Below, one piece after another: positions 14,503 through 23,885 of a DNA stretch of 64,000 nucleotides. The translations under genes were made by a program, and so were the position numbers. The notes beneath the pieces are model-generated. The model did no database searches, was not told where the DNA came from, and saw nothing but the letters and a program-made list of their open reading frames with translations. This DNA comes from Streptomyces corynorhini (lineage in GTDB: Bacteria > Actinomycetota > Actinomycetes > Streptomycetales > Streptomycetaceae). The DNA lies in the NCBI RefSeq assembly GCF_003346515.1, contig NZ_QQNA01000035.1:19069-83068 (forward strand), read 5' to 3'. Numbering within the stretch: position 1 is the stretch's first letter; each line of letters starts with the position of its first letter.

Positions 14503-17033
14503 GGCGCGGCCACCGCCTTGCCGTCGGCGCCCGTGGCGCCGCGCGTGTACCGGGGGTGGATCAGTCCGACACAGGTGTACGGGAGGCCGTCGACCTCCTC
14601 GACCGGTACGCCGCGCTGCTCGGCGAGCAGCCGTACGTGGGCGAGGTCGGCGCCCGCGCCGCGCCGGGCGAGGATCTTCCAGGGGACGCGCCGCAGCAGG
14701 ACGCGGGTGGTCTCGCCGACGCCCGGCTTGACGAGGTTCACGTCGTGGATGCCGTACTCCTCGCTGATCCGCTCGACGGCCGCCCAGCCCTCCCAGGTGG
14801 GCGCCCGGTCCGCCGCGAGCATCTCCTTGGCCTCGGTGTCCACCGCGTCGGCGACCTCGTCGAAACGGGCGGCCACGGTCTCCAGGAAGTGGCCGGAGAC
14901 ATCGGCTCCGGCCAGTTCGCGGTAGTGCTTCGCGCCGTGGAAGTCGTCGCGTCCGACCAGGTCGGCGCGGAGCACCGTACGGGAAATCAGCCCGGAGACG
15001 GTGGAGTTGAGGCAGGCGGAGGGGATCAGGAAATCCTCGCGGGTGCCGTACGTGCGTACGCAGCCGCCCGGGTCGGCGAGGACGGCGATCCCGGGGTCGA
15101 AGCCGCGGCCGGCCGGCAGGCCGTGGGCGTCGTTGAACTCGGCGAGCGCCTCGGCCAGTTCGCGGGTGATGGCTCCCTTGCCGGTCCAGCCGTCCACGAA
15201 GACGACGTCGGCGGGGTCGTGGTGGGCGGCCAGCCAGCGCAGCGCGTTGGCGTCGACGCCCCGGCCGCGCACGATCGAGAGGGCGTAGTGCGGCAGGTCG
15301 AGGCCGTGGCGGTGCTGCGCCCAGCGGCGCATCAGCACCCCGACGGGGGTACCGGCGCGGGCCAGCGACACCAGCACGGGCCGGGGCGGGCGTTCGGCGA
15401 GGACCGTCTCGGTGACGGTACCGACGGCGCGGGCGATCCGGGCCGCCGAGGTCTCCAGGGCCGACGCGAAGAGCCGCTGGTAGCGGTCGCTGGGCTGGTA
15501 CTCGACGGGGAGCGATTCGGCGTAGTGCGCGCCGCCGCTCTGGATCGCCTCCTCGCGCTCCTCGGTCGGGGCCTCCAGCTCGACGTCGGACAGGTCCTGG
15601 AGCAGCCAGCCGACGTCGTCGGGCGCGTAGGAGGAGAAGGCGGGGCCGCGGAGGGGCTCGGGCAGCATGGGGGGTTCCTGGGATCGGTGGGGGGCACGCC
15701 GGGAGTTCCGCCCGTCGCGCGGGCCGGGGAGGGCGTACGCCGGGAGGTACGAGGGGACGGTGGCCAGTACGACGCGCGGTATGTGCGCGGCGAGGCGGGC
15801 CAGCAGCCCGTCGGGGGCGTGCAGTTCGGGCGAGTCCCCCAGGGAGTCGACGACGGCCACGACGGCGTCGAACCCGCCGCCCGCCACGTTGTACGCGTAC
15901 CGGTCGCCGGTCCGGTCCGCCGCGTCGAGGGCCGCCGTGTCGTGCGCGGGGAAGACGAGGCGGCTGCGTATCGCGTACCCGGGGTCGTCGACGGCGAGCA
16001 CGGGCGAGCGGGTCGTGGTCGAGTACCGCACCTCGACGCCGTCCGCTCCGCGCTCCAGCGCCTCCGCCAGCCGCAGCGGGGCGTACATCAGCTCCTCGAA
16101 GCCCAGCACCAGTACGCGCCGGACGCCGGGCCCCAGGGCGGCGGCGATGTCCGCCGCCATCGCGGGCAGTGCGGACTCCAGCCGGTCCCGGTGGTCCGGG
16201 GTGAAGCCGTGCCGGCCGCCGTCGGGGACTCCGGCGGGCCAGTCGAGGGCGACCCGGGAGACGGCGGACGGGACGGACGGGGCGTACGGGACGGGCGGGG
16301 CGACAGGCACGGCGGTCCCGGCCGGCACGGCAGACGCGCGCTCGTGCTCCGCCACCAGCTCGCGGCCCCTCTCCAGCACCCCGTCCGGCAGCCTGACCGT
16401 CCCGGAGGCGAGCGTCACCAGATCGACGCGGGCGCCGATCTCGGCGGCGAACTCCGCGAGCCGCCCCTGGTCGGCGGTCGAGCGCATGTCGACCAGCGCG
16501 ACGATCACGTACCAGGCGCGCGGATAGCGCCCGTGCAGCGCGCGGACCGTGTTGAGCACGGTGTTGCCCGTGGAGAACTCGTCGTCGACCAGGACCAGCG
16601 GCCCGTCCGTGCCGAGCAGCCCGGGGTCCTCCGGCAGCAGCAGGTGCGAGGTGGCGTGGGAGTGCGACTCCTCGAAGCCGCCCGCCCGCCGGACCCCGGG
16701 CACCGGGCGGCGCGTGGAGTGGAGGTACGGGGCGTGCCGCACCCCGTCGGCGACCGCGTGGCCGAGGCCGGTGGCGGTCTCCGCGTATCCGAGCACCACC
16801 GCGCGCTCCGTGTCCGCGCCGAGCAGCTCCGCCACGCGCTCGCCGAGTCCGACGCCGGTGCCGTATACGACGCCGGGGCGCTGGGGCACGTGTTTGCCGA
16901 GCACATTCGAGACAAGGAGGTGCGCTCGCTTGGGGTTGCGGCGCAGCGCGAGACCCAGCAGCTCGCGCAGCTCCTCGCCCCCGGCGAGTTCGATGCCGAG
17001 CCGCTCGGCGACCCATGTACCGGTCCACACCAT
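14499..17033 (-). CDS. Phosphoribosyltransferase-TRSP protein in frame with a StiP-like protein
   Basis: One open frame of 844 residues from ATG 17033 (GAGAGAAGAGAG upstream). Residues ~1-240 form a type I PRTase with the PRPP loop LVLVDDEFSTGNT; residues ~255-420 form the TRSP domain (LGFEELMYAPL, RYSTTTRSPV). Then, without a stop, comes MLPEPLRGPAFSSYAPDD (Met at 15668), the start of a StiP-family protein of ~389 residues (EREEAIQSGGAHYAESLP, VFVDGWTGKGAI). In relatives as I recall, these are separate neighbouring genes. An internal ribosome site (AGGAA, 6-7 nt before ATG 15668) suggests that the StiP part can also be made alone. So this is either a fusion or two genes whose stop was lost. 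Ter-linked nucleoside-like metabolite synthesis is the likely context. Confidence 0.8.
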   Translation of the reverse strand: MVWTGTWVAERLGIELAGGEELRELLGLALRRNPKRAHLLVSNVLGKHVPQRPGVVYGTGVGLGERVAELLGADTERAVVLGYAETATGLGHAVADGVRHAPYLHSTRRPVPGVRRAGGFEESHSHATSHLLLPEDPGLLGTDGPLVLVDDEFSTGNTVLNTVRALHGRYPRAWYVIVALVDMRSTADQGRLAEFAAEIGARVDLVTLASGTVRLPDGVLERGRELVAEHERASAVPAGTAVPVAPPVPYAPSVPSAVSRVALDWPAGVPDGGRHGFTPDHRDRLESALPAMAADIAAALGPGVRRVLVLGFEELMYAPLRLAEALERGADGVEVRYSTTTRSPVLAVDDPGYAIRSRLVFPAHDTAALDAADRTGDRYAYNVAGGGFDAVVAVVDSLGDSPELHAPDGLLARLAAHIPRVVLATVPSYLPAYALPGPRDGRNSRRAPHRSQEPPMLPEPLRGPAFSSYAPDDVGWLLQDLSDVELEAPTEEREEAIQSGGAHYAESLPVEYQPSDRYQRLFASALETSAARIARAVGTVTETVLAERPPRPVLVSLARAGTPVGVLMRRWAQHRHGLDLPHYALSIVRGRGVDANALRWLAAHHDPADVVFVDGWTGKGAITRELAEALAEFNDAHGLPAGRGFDPGIAVLADPGGCVRTYGTREDFLIPSACLNSTVSGLISRTVLRADLVGRDDFHGAKHYRELAGADVSGHFLETVAARFDEVADAVDTEAKEMLAADRAPTWEGWAAVERISEEYGIHDVNLVKPGVGETTRVLLRRVPWKILARRGAGADLAHVRLLAEQRGVPVEEVDGLPYTCVGLIHPRYTRGATGADGKAVAAP

Positions 17034-17101
17034 GGTGGCGCTCTCTTCTCTCGACGTGTTCGGCGGTGGAGTGCGCGTCCGCCCTGTCTCCTCGCGGGCG
17101 T

Positions 17102-18265
17102 TCACTCCCCGAGGCCCGCCGCGAGCAGCTCCACGAACCCGACGTCCTCGCGCGCGACGCCGAAGACCTCGGCGCGGCGCAGCGTGCGTTCGGCCCAGGC
17201 GCGGTGGGGTTTCACCTCGTTCATCTTGTTCGTGTAGGCGGAGCGCAGCACTCCGCCGCCGTCGCGCTCGGGCCGCAGGATGTCCTGGGCGTCGCTGAAC
17301 TCCTCGTGGCTGACGACCGAGAGGGCGTGCACGGGCGGCACGTGGGAGGGGTGGATGCAGGTCTTGCCCTGGAGTCCGTTGGCCCGGTCCAGCTCGATCT
17401 CGCGCAGCAGCCCGTCGAGGTCGTGCTCGATGAGGTTCGCCCGCAGCTCCTCCGCGCGGCCCTCCATGAAGGGGCTGCGGCGCAGCTGGGGCTTGAACAT
17501 GCGCTCCTGGGCACGGAAGTACTCCCAGACCGGGCCGGTGATCGTGAAGCCGGAGCCGTCGGCGCGCCCCAGCACGTTGACGACGTCCGCGATGACGGCG
17601 GCCACGATGCGTACGTCGTAGGCGGTCATGTCGGGCGACCGGCGCAGGCCGTACGCCGAGCAGAAGTCGGTGACGCCGAGGCGCAGCGCGAGCACCCGGT
17701 CGCGGTGTTTGTCGACGGCGGCGGCGATGCCGGTGAGCGTGCGGGTCCTGGTCTCCAGGTGGAGCAGTTCGGGCGATTCGAGGACCGGCATGGCGTACAG
17801 GGGGCGGCCACAGGCGCTCTCCGCCTCCGTGAGGGCCTCCAGGAAGGGGATGCCGCGCTCCTCGGTGAACTTGGGGAGTACGAATCCGGACAGCAGCCGC
17901 ACGCAGGAGCCGAGCCTGCGCACCAGGTCGGATATTTGTTCGGGCTCGCGGACGCGGATGAACAGCAGTGGGGTCGGGCCCCCGCGCCGGTCGAGTTCGG
18001 CGAACTGCCGCACGAGGTTGGTCTCGGCGTCCGGCACCTCGGAGTCGTGGATGGAGTCCTCCAGGCAGAGCACCATGGAGACGACGCCGCGCCCGGCCTG
18101 TTTCCGTACGTCGTCCCCGAGTCGGGGCCGGGTCGCGGGGCTGTAGAGCGTCGCGCCGAGGGCGGCGGAGAGCAGCGGTGCGGGGGAGTCGGCGGTGAAC
18201 TCGCACGGCTCCTGATGGAACAGGCCCTCTCGGGCAGTGGGCGGGATATGCCCGAAATGACGCAT
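17102..18265 (-). CDS. HpcH/HpaI aldolase/citrate lyase-family protein (Ter-linked)
   Basis: A 387-residue protein from ATG 18265 (MRHFGHIPP). TIM-barrel CitE-like motifs are visible: VLCLEDSIHDSEVPDAE (metal-binding acidic residues), GFVLPKF, YAMPVLESPE and LALRLGVTDFCSAYG. The family cleaves or forms C-C bonds, and a branch of it is found in Ter stress clusters with PRTases. First gene of the leftward operon; 68 nt separate it from the PRTase-StiP gene. It diverges from the terD-like gene at 18493, so the 227-bp gap should hold both promoters. Confidence 0.85.
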   Translation of the reverse strand: MRHFGHIPPTAREGLFHQEPCEFTADSPAPLLSAALGATLYSPATRPRLGDDVRKQAGRGVVSMVLCLEDSIHDSEVPDAETNLVRQFAELDRRGGPTPLLFIRVREPEQISDLVRRLGSCVRLLSGFVLPKFTEERGIPFLEALTEAESACGRPLYAMPVLESPELLHLETRTRTLTGIAAAVDKHRDRVLALRLGVTDFCSAYGLRRSPDMTAYDVRIVAAVIADVVNVLGRADGSGFTITGPVWEYFRAQERMFKPQLRRSPFMEGRAEELRANLIEHDLDGLLREIELDRANGLQGKTCIHPSHVPPVHALSVVSHEEFSDAQDILRPERDGGGVLRSAYTNKMNEVKPHRAWAERTLRRAEVFGVAREDVGFVELLAAGLGE

Positions 18266-18492
18266 TTTAATCCCCCGTGCTGCCAGGACGGCCCATCGGT
18301 CAGGTGGCCGGTAATAGTACGTACGAGCGGGTGTCAAGAGTTCCCCGGGTCGGTGAATTCCCGGTAACTCGTCCACATCCCGCCCCCGCGGTCCCCTCGG
18401 GCACCACCGCCCCACGGGCACGGCGGTCCAGGGGCGCTCGCGGCGTGCCGGGCGGGGACCCGCGTTGTCCGCGGGGGGTCGGGGAAGGCAGG

Positions 18493-19365
18493 ATGATTCG
18501 TATGACGCACGCGATGCTCAAGGGCTCGAACGTCCCGCTCGACGCCATGGCCGTACGTGCCGTGCTGCACTGGACCCCCGGCCCGGGGGTGCCCGACGTG
18601 GACGCGTCCGCCCTGCTGCTCGGCGCCGGCGGCCGGGTACGTTCCGACGAGGACTTCGTCTTCTACAACCAGCCGCGCCATCCGTCGGGACTGGTGCGGC
18701 GGCTGCCGAAGAAGCAGGTCGGCGAGGCGCTGACCGACACCGTCGAGGCCGATCTCACCGGGCTGGACCCGTCGGTCGACCAAGTGGTGCTCGCGGCATC
18801 GTCGGACGGGGCGAGCTTCCAGCACGTGGACGACCTGCGCATCCTGCTGTACGACGCGGGCTCGGCCGACGGCGAGCCGCTGGCCGCCTTCGAGGTACGG
18901 CCGGAGACCGGCGAGGAGAACGCGATCATCTGCGGTGAGCTGTACCGGCGCGGGGACGGCTGGAAGTTCCGGGCGGTGGGACAGGGCTACCCGACCGGCC
19001 TGGTCGGCCTGGCCACGGCCTTCGGTATCTCGGTGGACGACTCGGAGCAGCCGGGAGAGAGCGACGAGGCGGGCTCCTCGGCCGACGCCCCCACCAGCCT
19101 CATCCCGGTCCCGGACCTCGCGGCGGCGGCGGCACCCGCCGCGCCGCCCGCGCCTGAGCTGCCTCCCGCGCAACCGGCGGCGCCGCCCGCCTACGGCTAC
19201 CCGCAGCCGGCCCTGCCCGCGGCCCCGCCGCCGTACGGCTATCCGCAGCCGGTGTCGGCGCCGCGCCCCGGGTACGGCTATCCGCAGCCGGCGCTCGCCG
19301 CCGCGCCCGCCCCCGATCCGAACTTCCGGCTGCCCCCGATGGGGCCGCAGTTCCTGCGGCAGTGA
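18493..19365 (+). CDS. TerD-domain protein with proline-rich tail
   Basis: A 290-residue protein. ATG 18493 is assumed; ATG 18502 is also possible, with GGAAGG upstream of both. Residues ~1-180 are a TerD beta-sandwich: [28 protein letters not shown] and the ending [30 protein letters not shown]. The Ca-binding [13 protein letters not shown] loop of classical TerD is absent (replaced by [12 protein letters not shown]), so metal binding may differ. Residues ~205-290 are Pro/Ala-rich with three YGYPQP repeats, probably a flexible docking tail. It is transcribed away from the biosynthetic operon. Confidence 0.9.
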   Translation: MIRMTHAMLKGSNVPLDAMAVRAVLHWTPGPGVPDVDASALLLGAGGRVRSDEDFVFYNQPRHPSGLVRRLPKKQVGEALTDTVEADLTGLDPSVDQVVLAASSDGASFQHVDDLRILLYDAGSADGEPLAAFEVRPETGEENAIICGELYRRGDGWKFRAVGQGYPTGLVGLATAFGISVDDSEQPGESDEAGSSADAPTSLIPVPDLAAAAAPAAPPAPELPPAQPAAPPAYGYPQPALPAAPPPYGYPQPVSAPRPGYGYPQPALAAAPAPDPNFRLPPMGPQFLRQ

Positions 19366-19399
19366 GCGGGCGGCCGGGCCGGGGCATCGCCTCGGGCGC

Positions 19400-20140
19400 T
19401 CAGGTCTTCGTCTTGAAACCGCGCCCCCACTGCAGTCCCCAGCCGTAGAGCCGGTCCAGCTCGCCCTGGAAGCCGTAGACGTACCTCACCTCACGGCGCA
19501 CGACCAGCTCACCCTTGACGTTGTCCACGGAGAACACCGCGCAGGAGCGGGCCTGCGGCTCGTGCTCGTCGAGATCGATCTCTATCCGCGGGCCGCTGCT
19601 CGGATACATCGTGATGTGCGCGTGCGTCCGGTCGAACGCGGGCGTCTGGTCGTAGATGTAGACGAAGAACAGCAGCCGCTTGATGTTCTCCCGCTGGTCG
19701 AGGTTGACGTAGATCGTCTCGCCCGAGCCCGCGCCGAACCGGTCGTCGCCGCTGGCCTTGATGTACGGCGGCCCGTTGAGATCACCGAGGAGGTCGCCGA
19801 GCGGCTGCACCACGCCCTTGCTGCCGTCGGTCAGCTCGTACATGCAGCCCAGGTCGAGGTCCACGTTGACGACGCCCTGGGTGTGCGCCTGGACGACCTC
19901 CGGCTTGAAGAGCTTGAGCGGATTGCTCAGCAGCCGGCCCTTCTGCCGCGATCGCTGTCCGATGTCCGACGTACGCATCTGCCAGGAGAGGTTGACCCGC
20001 AGATTGCCGGTCGCCGCGCCCTGCTTGGTCAGCGAGACCGTCGGGTGACGCTTGGTCAGCTCGATGGAGTTGGACGCGGCGTTGCCGATGTCGAACTGTG
20101 ATGCCCTTTGCCCACCCAGCAGGTTGTCCCAGAAGGCCAT
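19400..20140 (-). CDS. TerD-superfamily (TerA-like) tellurium-resistance protein
   Basis: A 246-residue protein from ATG 20140 (MAFWDNLLGGQ). The core reads VNVDLDLGCMYELTDGSKGVVQPLG (about residues 88-112), the double-psi/TerD-type strand pattern of TerA relatives, then KASGDDRFGAGSGETIYVNLDQ. No signal peptide. Family members act with TerC and TerD in tolerance to metals and other stress at the membrane. It lies between a convergent terD gene and the leftward terC gene, with 164 nt to the latter, and is probably co-regulated with it. Confidence 0.85.
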   Translation of the reverse strand: MAFWDNLLGGQRASQFDIGNAASNSIELTKRHPTVSLTKQGAATGNLRVNLSWQMRTSDIGQRSRQKGRLLSNPLKLFKPEVVQAHTQGVVNVDLDLGCMYELTDGSKGVVQPLGDLLGDLNGPPYIKASGDDRFGAGSGETIYVNLDQRENIKRLLFFVYIYDQTPAFDRTHAHITMYPSSGPRIEIDLDEHEPQARSCAVFSVDNVKGELVVRREVRYVYGFQGELDRLYGWGLQWGRGFKTKT

Positions 20141-20304
20141 GCCCGTCCCACCCCTGTTCCTTCGACTCGTCATCAACGACACGGACCGACGGGGCGGTCC
20201 TCGGGCTCACGCCGATCGACCGCCCCGTGAGAGCGTTCCCTCAATTTCCCCGTCGTCACCCTCCCGGAGCACCGGCTCACGGGAGGGCTCACCGGAGCAC
20301 TCGG

Positions 20305-21444
20305 TCAGACGTGGAGCGCCGTCTTGTCGCCGTCGGCGTCCTTGTCCCCGCCCTCGGCCTCCAGCGCCTTGTTGCGGCGCACGGAGGACCAGAAGGCGGC
20401 GGCGATGAGGAGGACACCGACCAGACCCGTGATGATCTCGTTGATGGAGTGCTCGATGGTGATGAGCAGGATCGCGGCCAGCGCACCGATCGCGTAGTGC
20501 GCACCGTGCTCCAGGTAGACGTAGTCGTCCAGGGTTCCCTCGCGGACCAGGTAGACCGTGAGCGAGCGGACGTACATCGCTCCGATGCCCAGACCCAGCG
20601 CCATCCAGAAGATGTGGTTCGTGATGGCGAAGGCGCCGATGACGCCGTCGAAGGAGAAGGAGGCGTCCAGGACTTCGAGGTACAGGAAGAGGAAGAACGC
20701 GGCCTTCCCGGCCATCCCGACCGCGGTGACCTTCTTGCCCTCGGCCTTGGCCTTCTCCTCCTCCTCGTGCTCCCGCTCCTCGTCCTCCTCCAGCTTGTCC
20801 TCGAAGTAGCCGGAGAGACCGCCCACCACGAGATACGTGATCAGACCGGCGATGCCCGCGAGGAGCACGGTGGCCGACTTGTCCTGGTACCCGGTGCTGG
20901 TGTGCGCGTCGGTCGCGAAGGTCATCGCCGCGACGAGCAGAACGATCAGCGCGACACAGACCGACAGCATGTCGACCTTGCCGAGCTTGGCCAGCGGGCG
21001 CTCCAGCCAGCCCAGCCACTTGATGTCCCGCTCCTCGAAGATGAAGTCCAGGAAGATCATCAGCAGGAACATGCCGCCGAAGGCGGCGATCGCCGGATGC
21101 GCGTCGGTGACGAGGTCCTCGTACCGGCCCGGGTTCTGCACCGCCAGTTCGACGGCCTCGATGGGCCCCACCTTGGCGCTGATGGCCACGATGACGACGG
21201 GGAACACCAGCCGCATACCGAAGACGGCGATGAGGACACCGACCGTGAGGAAGATCTTCTGCCAGAAGGCATTCATCTTCTTCAGGATCCCGGCGTTGAC
21301 CACCGCGTTGTCGAACGACAGCGAGATCTCCAGGACCGACAGGATCAGCACGATCCCGAACGCCTGCCACCCCCACTGCCAGGCGGCGAAGGCGAGGCCG
21401 AGCGCCGTGACGGCGAACGACCAGCCGAAGGTTTTCAGGATCAC
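20305..21444 (-). CDS. TerC-superfamily DUF475 integral membrane protein
   Basis: A 379-residue protein from GTG 21444 with GGGGTAG upstream. About nine hydrophobic helices. Two halves carry the TerC acidic motifs: EISLSFDNAVVNAGIL near residue 40 and EVLDASFSFDGVIGAF near residue 248, in-membrane Asp/Glu residues thought to handle metal ions. A highly charged cytoplasmic loop (about residues 208-232, Glu/Lys-rich) separates them. Family members move or sense metals such as Mn or Ca together with TerD proteins. Neighbours are TerA-like and TerD genes on the same strand. Confidence 0.9.
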   Translation of the reverse strand: MILKTFGWSFAVTALGLAFAAWQWGWQAFGIVLILSVLEISLSFDNAVVNAGILKKMNAFWQKIFLTVGVLIAVFGMRLVFPVVIVAISAKVGPIEAVELAVQNPGRYEDLVTDAHPAIAAFGGMFLLMIFLDFIFEERDIKWLGWLERPLAKLGKVDMLSVCVALIVLLVAAMTFATDAHTSTGYQDKSATVLLAGIAGLITYLVVGGLSGYFEDKLEEDEEREHEEEEKAKAEGKKVTAVGMAGKAAFFLFLYLEVLDASFSFDGVIGAFAITNHIFWMALGLGIGAMYVRSLTVYLVREGTLDDYVYLEHGAHYAIGALAAILLITIEHSINEIITGLVGVLLIAAAFWSSVRRNKALEAEGGDKDADGDKTALHV

Positions 21445-21495
21445 TGGCTACCCCATTTTGCGATTAACGGGATTTCCCCCGTGCAGAGCACTGCT

Positions 21496-22071
21496 TTACG
21501 AAACGTTGACCCCGAAGTCTAGGGCGATGCCCCGCAGTCCTGACGCGTACCCCTGCCCAACCGCACGGAACTTCCACTCGCCCCCGTAGCGGTACAGCTC
21601 GCCGAAGATCATCGCGGTTTCGGTGGAGGCGTCCTCGCTCAGGTCGTACCGCGCGAGTTCCTGCCCGTCCGCCTGATTGACCACGCGAATGAAGGCATTG
21701 GCGACCTGCCCGAACGTCTGGCCCCGATTGTCGGCGTCATGGATCGAGACCGGGAAAACGATCTTGTCGCAGTGGGCCGGAACGCTGGAGAGATCGACGA
21801 TGATCGACTCGTCGTCACCCTCACCCTCGCCGGTCAGATTGTCGCCGGTGTGTTCGACGGAACCGTCCGGGCTGGTCAGGTTGTTGTAGAAGACGAACCA
21901 TTCGTCGCCCATCACGCGGCCGTTCTGGCAGAGCAGCGCGCTGGCGTCGAGGTCGAAGTCGGCTCCGGTGGTGGAGCGCGCGTCCCAGCCGAGCCCGACC
22001 AGCACCTGGGTGAGGTTCGGCGCGGCCTTGGAGAGGGAGACATTGCCTCCCTTGGCGAGTGTGACGCCCAT
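21496..22071 (-). CDS. terD: TerD family protein
   Basis: A 191-residue canonical TerD starting at ATG 22071 ([15 protein letters not shown]), with GAGGA upstream. The Ca-binding loops are intact: [10 protein letters not shown] (about 39-48) and [13 protein letters not shown] (77-89), and the ending is [20 protein letters not shown]. TerD proteins are cytoplasmic Ca-binding stress proteins that work with TerC at the membrane. It is nearly colinear with the gene at 22293-22868 and is a tandem duplicate. It lies 51 nt upstream of terC on the same strand. Confidence 0.95.
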   Translation of the reverse strand: MGVTLAKGGNVSLSKAAPNLTQVLVGLGWDARSTTGADFDLDASALLCQNGRVMGDEWFVFYNNLTSPDGSVEHTGDNLTGEGEGDDESIIVDLSSVPAHCDKIVFPVSIHDADNRGQTFGQVANAFIRVVNQADGQELARYDLSEDASTETAMIFGELYRYGGEWKFRAVGQGYASGLRGIALDFGVNVS

Positions 22072-22292
22072 GATGGTGAGTCCTCCCCGAGGTGATGTGG
22101 TGATGTGCGTGCGTCAGAACGCGTCTGGCGTCCTGCCCGCTCCCGGGCCGATCATGCGAGCGGCCCCGGTCTCCGATCGGCGGCGGTGCGCCTCGGCACG
22201 GAACGTGTTCGGCGCCGCACGCGCGGTGCGGCGCCGGGCACGGAGAAGGACGGGCCCGGGGCGCGCGGGCCCCTGGCCTCCTTCGAGGCGGC

Positions 22293-22868
22293 TCAGACGT
22301 TGACGCCGAAGTCCTGCGCGATGCCGCGCAGACCCGAGGCGTAGCCCTGGCCGATCGCGCGGAACTTCCACTCCGCGCCGTTGCGGTACAGCTCGCCGAA
22401 GACCATCGCGGTCTCCGTCGAGGCGTCCTCCGTGAGGTCGTAGCGCGCCAGCTCGTTGTTGTCGGCCTGGTTGACGACGCGGATGTAGGCGTTGCGCACC
22501 TGGCCGAAGGACTGCTGGCGGCTCTCCGCCTCGTAGATCGAGACGGGGAAGACGATCTTGTCGACGTCGGCGGGGACCGCGGCCAGATTGACCTTGATCG
22601 CCTCGTCGTCGCCCTCGCCCTCACCCGTGAGGTTGTCACCCGTGTGCTCGACGGAGCCGTCGGGGCTCTTGAGGTTGTTGAAGAAGACGAAGTTTCCGTC
22701 GGCGGCGACCTTGCCCTCGGTGTTCGTCAGCAGAGCGCTGGCGTCGAGGTCGAAGTCACTGCCGGTGGTGGTGCGTGCGTCCCAGCCCAGACCCACGGTG
22801 ACCGCGGTCAGGTTGGGCGCGGCCTTGGTCAGCGAGACGTTTCCGCCCTTGCTGAGACTGACTCCCAC
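22293..22868 (-). CDS. terD: TerD family protein, tandem paralogue
   Basis: A 191-residue TerD starting at GTG 22868, placed by TAGGAGGACTC upstream. It has [10 protein letters not shown] and [13 protein letters not shown], and differs from its neighbour mainly in surface segments ([22 protein letters not shown]). Calcium binding is expected as for the family. The 221-bp gap to the next terD is GC-rich with GGGCCC inverted repeats but no gene, so each copy probably has its own promoter. An AhpE-like peroxiredoxin lies upstream on the same strand. Confidence 0.95.
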   Translation of the reverse strand: MGVSLSKGGNVSLTKAAPNLTAVTVGLGWDARTTTGSDFDLDASALLTNTEGKVAADGNFVFFNNLKSPDGSVEHTGDNLTGEGEGDDEAIKVNLAAVPADVDKIVFPVSIYEAESRQQSFGQVRNAYIRVVNQADNNELARYDLTEDASTETAMVFGELYRNGAEWKFRAIGQGYASGLRGIAQDFGVNV

Positions 22869-23082
22869 GAGTCCTCCTAATGGTTTCCCGGGGCCGGCGG
22901 GCGAGCCGGGCGCCCCTCGGTGCGTTGCCACTCGATCAACGTCTGGATCCTAGTGACCGGTTCCCCGATACGACACGATTTCGACGGCCGGGCGAGGAGA
23001 GAAGACCCGGCGAAGAGCGAAGGAGGAGACAAGGCGAGGCGGGAGGAGGCACGGGAGGAACGAACCGCGACCGGCACCCGCC

Positions 23083-23164
23083 GCGGTCACCGGCGCTCCG
23101 CGGTCACCGGTACTCCGGTACTCCGGTACTCCGCGCCACCGGTGCTCCGTGGCCACCGGTGCTC
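23083..23164. repeat. Short tandem repeats of the CGGTCACCGGTACTC type
   Basis: Degenerate 9-18 bp units (ACTCCGGT three times, CCACCGGTGCTC twice, CGCGGTCACCGG twice) lie directly after the stop of the peroxiredoxin gene and run over its last two codons. Many contain the palindrome ACCGGT. They may serve as a folded 3' end for the transcript. Confidence 0.6.
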
Positions 23165-23630
23165 AGAGCGCGGCCAGGGCCTTGAGGTACTCGTCCGGGT
23201 CCCGGGCGTCCGGCAGATCGTTGACGACGCGCCAGCGCACGACGCCGGCCTTGTCGACGAGGAAGGTCCCGCGCACCGCGCACCCCTTCTCCTCGTCGAA
23301 GACGCCGTAGGCGCGCGAGACCTCGCCGTGCGGCCAGAAGTCCGACAGCAGCGGGTACTCCAGCCCCTCCTGTTCGCCGAAGACGCGCAGGGTGTGGATG
23401 GAGTCGTTGGAGACGGCGAGGAGCTGGGTGTCGTCGTTGACGAACGCGGACAGCCGGTCGCGCAGAGCGCTCAGCTCGCCGGTACAGACGCCCGTGAAGG
23501 CGAAGGGGTAGAAGACCAGCACGACGTTCCTGGCCTCTCCCGGTGCGCGCAGGTCGGACAGCCGCACGGTCCGTCCGTGGTTGTCCTTGAGGGTGAAGTC
23601 GGGGGCGGCGGCGCCCACCTCGATCGCCAT
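23163..23630 (-). CDS. AhpE/Bcp-type peroxiredoxin
   Basis: A 155-residue thioredoxin-fold peroxidase from ATG 23630. The peroxidatic motif is FYPFAFTGVCTGEL, with Cys near residue 49 and the Pro and Thr that activate it; Arg is in AVRGTFLVD. A second Cys (EEKGCAVRG) precedes that strand and could act as a resolving or mixed-disulfide partner. Length and motif fit the AhpE group, which reduces peroxides and peroxynitrite in the cytosol. The order terD, terD, peroxiredoxin, DUF3052, aceE matches what I recall of S. coelicolor. Confidence 0.9.
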   Translation of the reverse strand: MAIEVGAAAPDFTLKDNHGRTVRLSDLRAPGEARNVVLVFYPFAFTGVCTGELSALRDRLSAFVNDDTQLLAVSNDSIHTLRVFGEQEGLEYPLLSDFWPHGEVSRAYGVFDEEKGCAVRGTFLVDKAGVVRWRVVNDLPDARDPDEYLKALAAL

Positions 23631-23778
23631 GCGGGCACGTCCTTCCCGGGTGCGGCTCGGCTGTCGCCGTCCACCCTAACGACCCGGCGCGCGCTCCATC
23701 GGGCAGCCGGGCCCGACGACCTGGCGCGGCTGCCCGCTGCCGGGCGGGCTCCGTGTCGCGCACCGGGCCGTCAGCCAC

Positions 23779-23812
23779 AGGGCCCCCACCGACGGAGATC
23801 GGCAGGGGCCCT
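23779..23812 (-). terminator. Hairpin downstream of the DUF3052 gene
   Basis: AGGGCCCC / GGGGCCCT stem with an inner CCGA/TCGG stem, about 75 nt past the stop of the leftward DUF3052 gene. No T-run follows, as is common in high-GC genomes. The rest of 23631-23885 holds no gene. Confidence 0.6.
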
Positions 23813-23885
23813 CAAGGCTGCGTGCTGGGCCGGGGGCGTGGGCCCCGGGCCGCTGCGTCTTGCGCGCTCGTAGCGGCGCTCGGAG

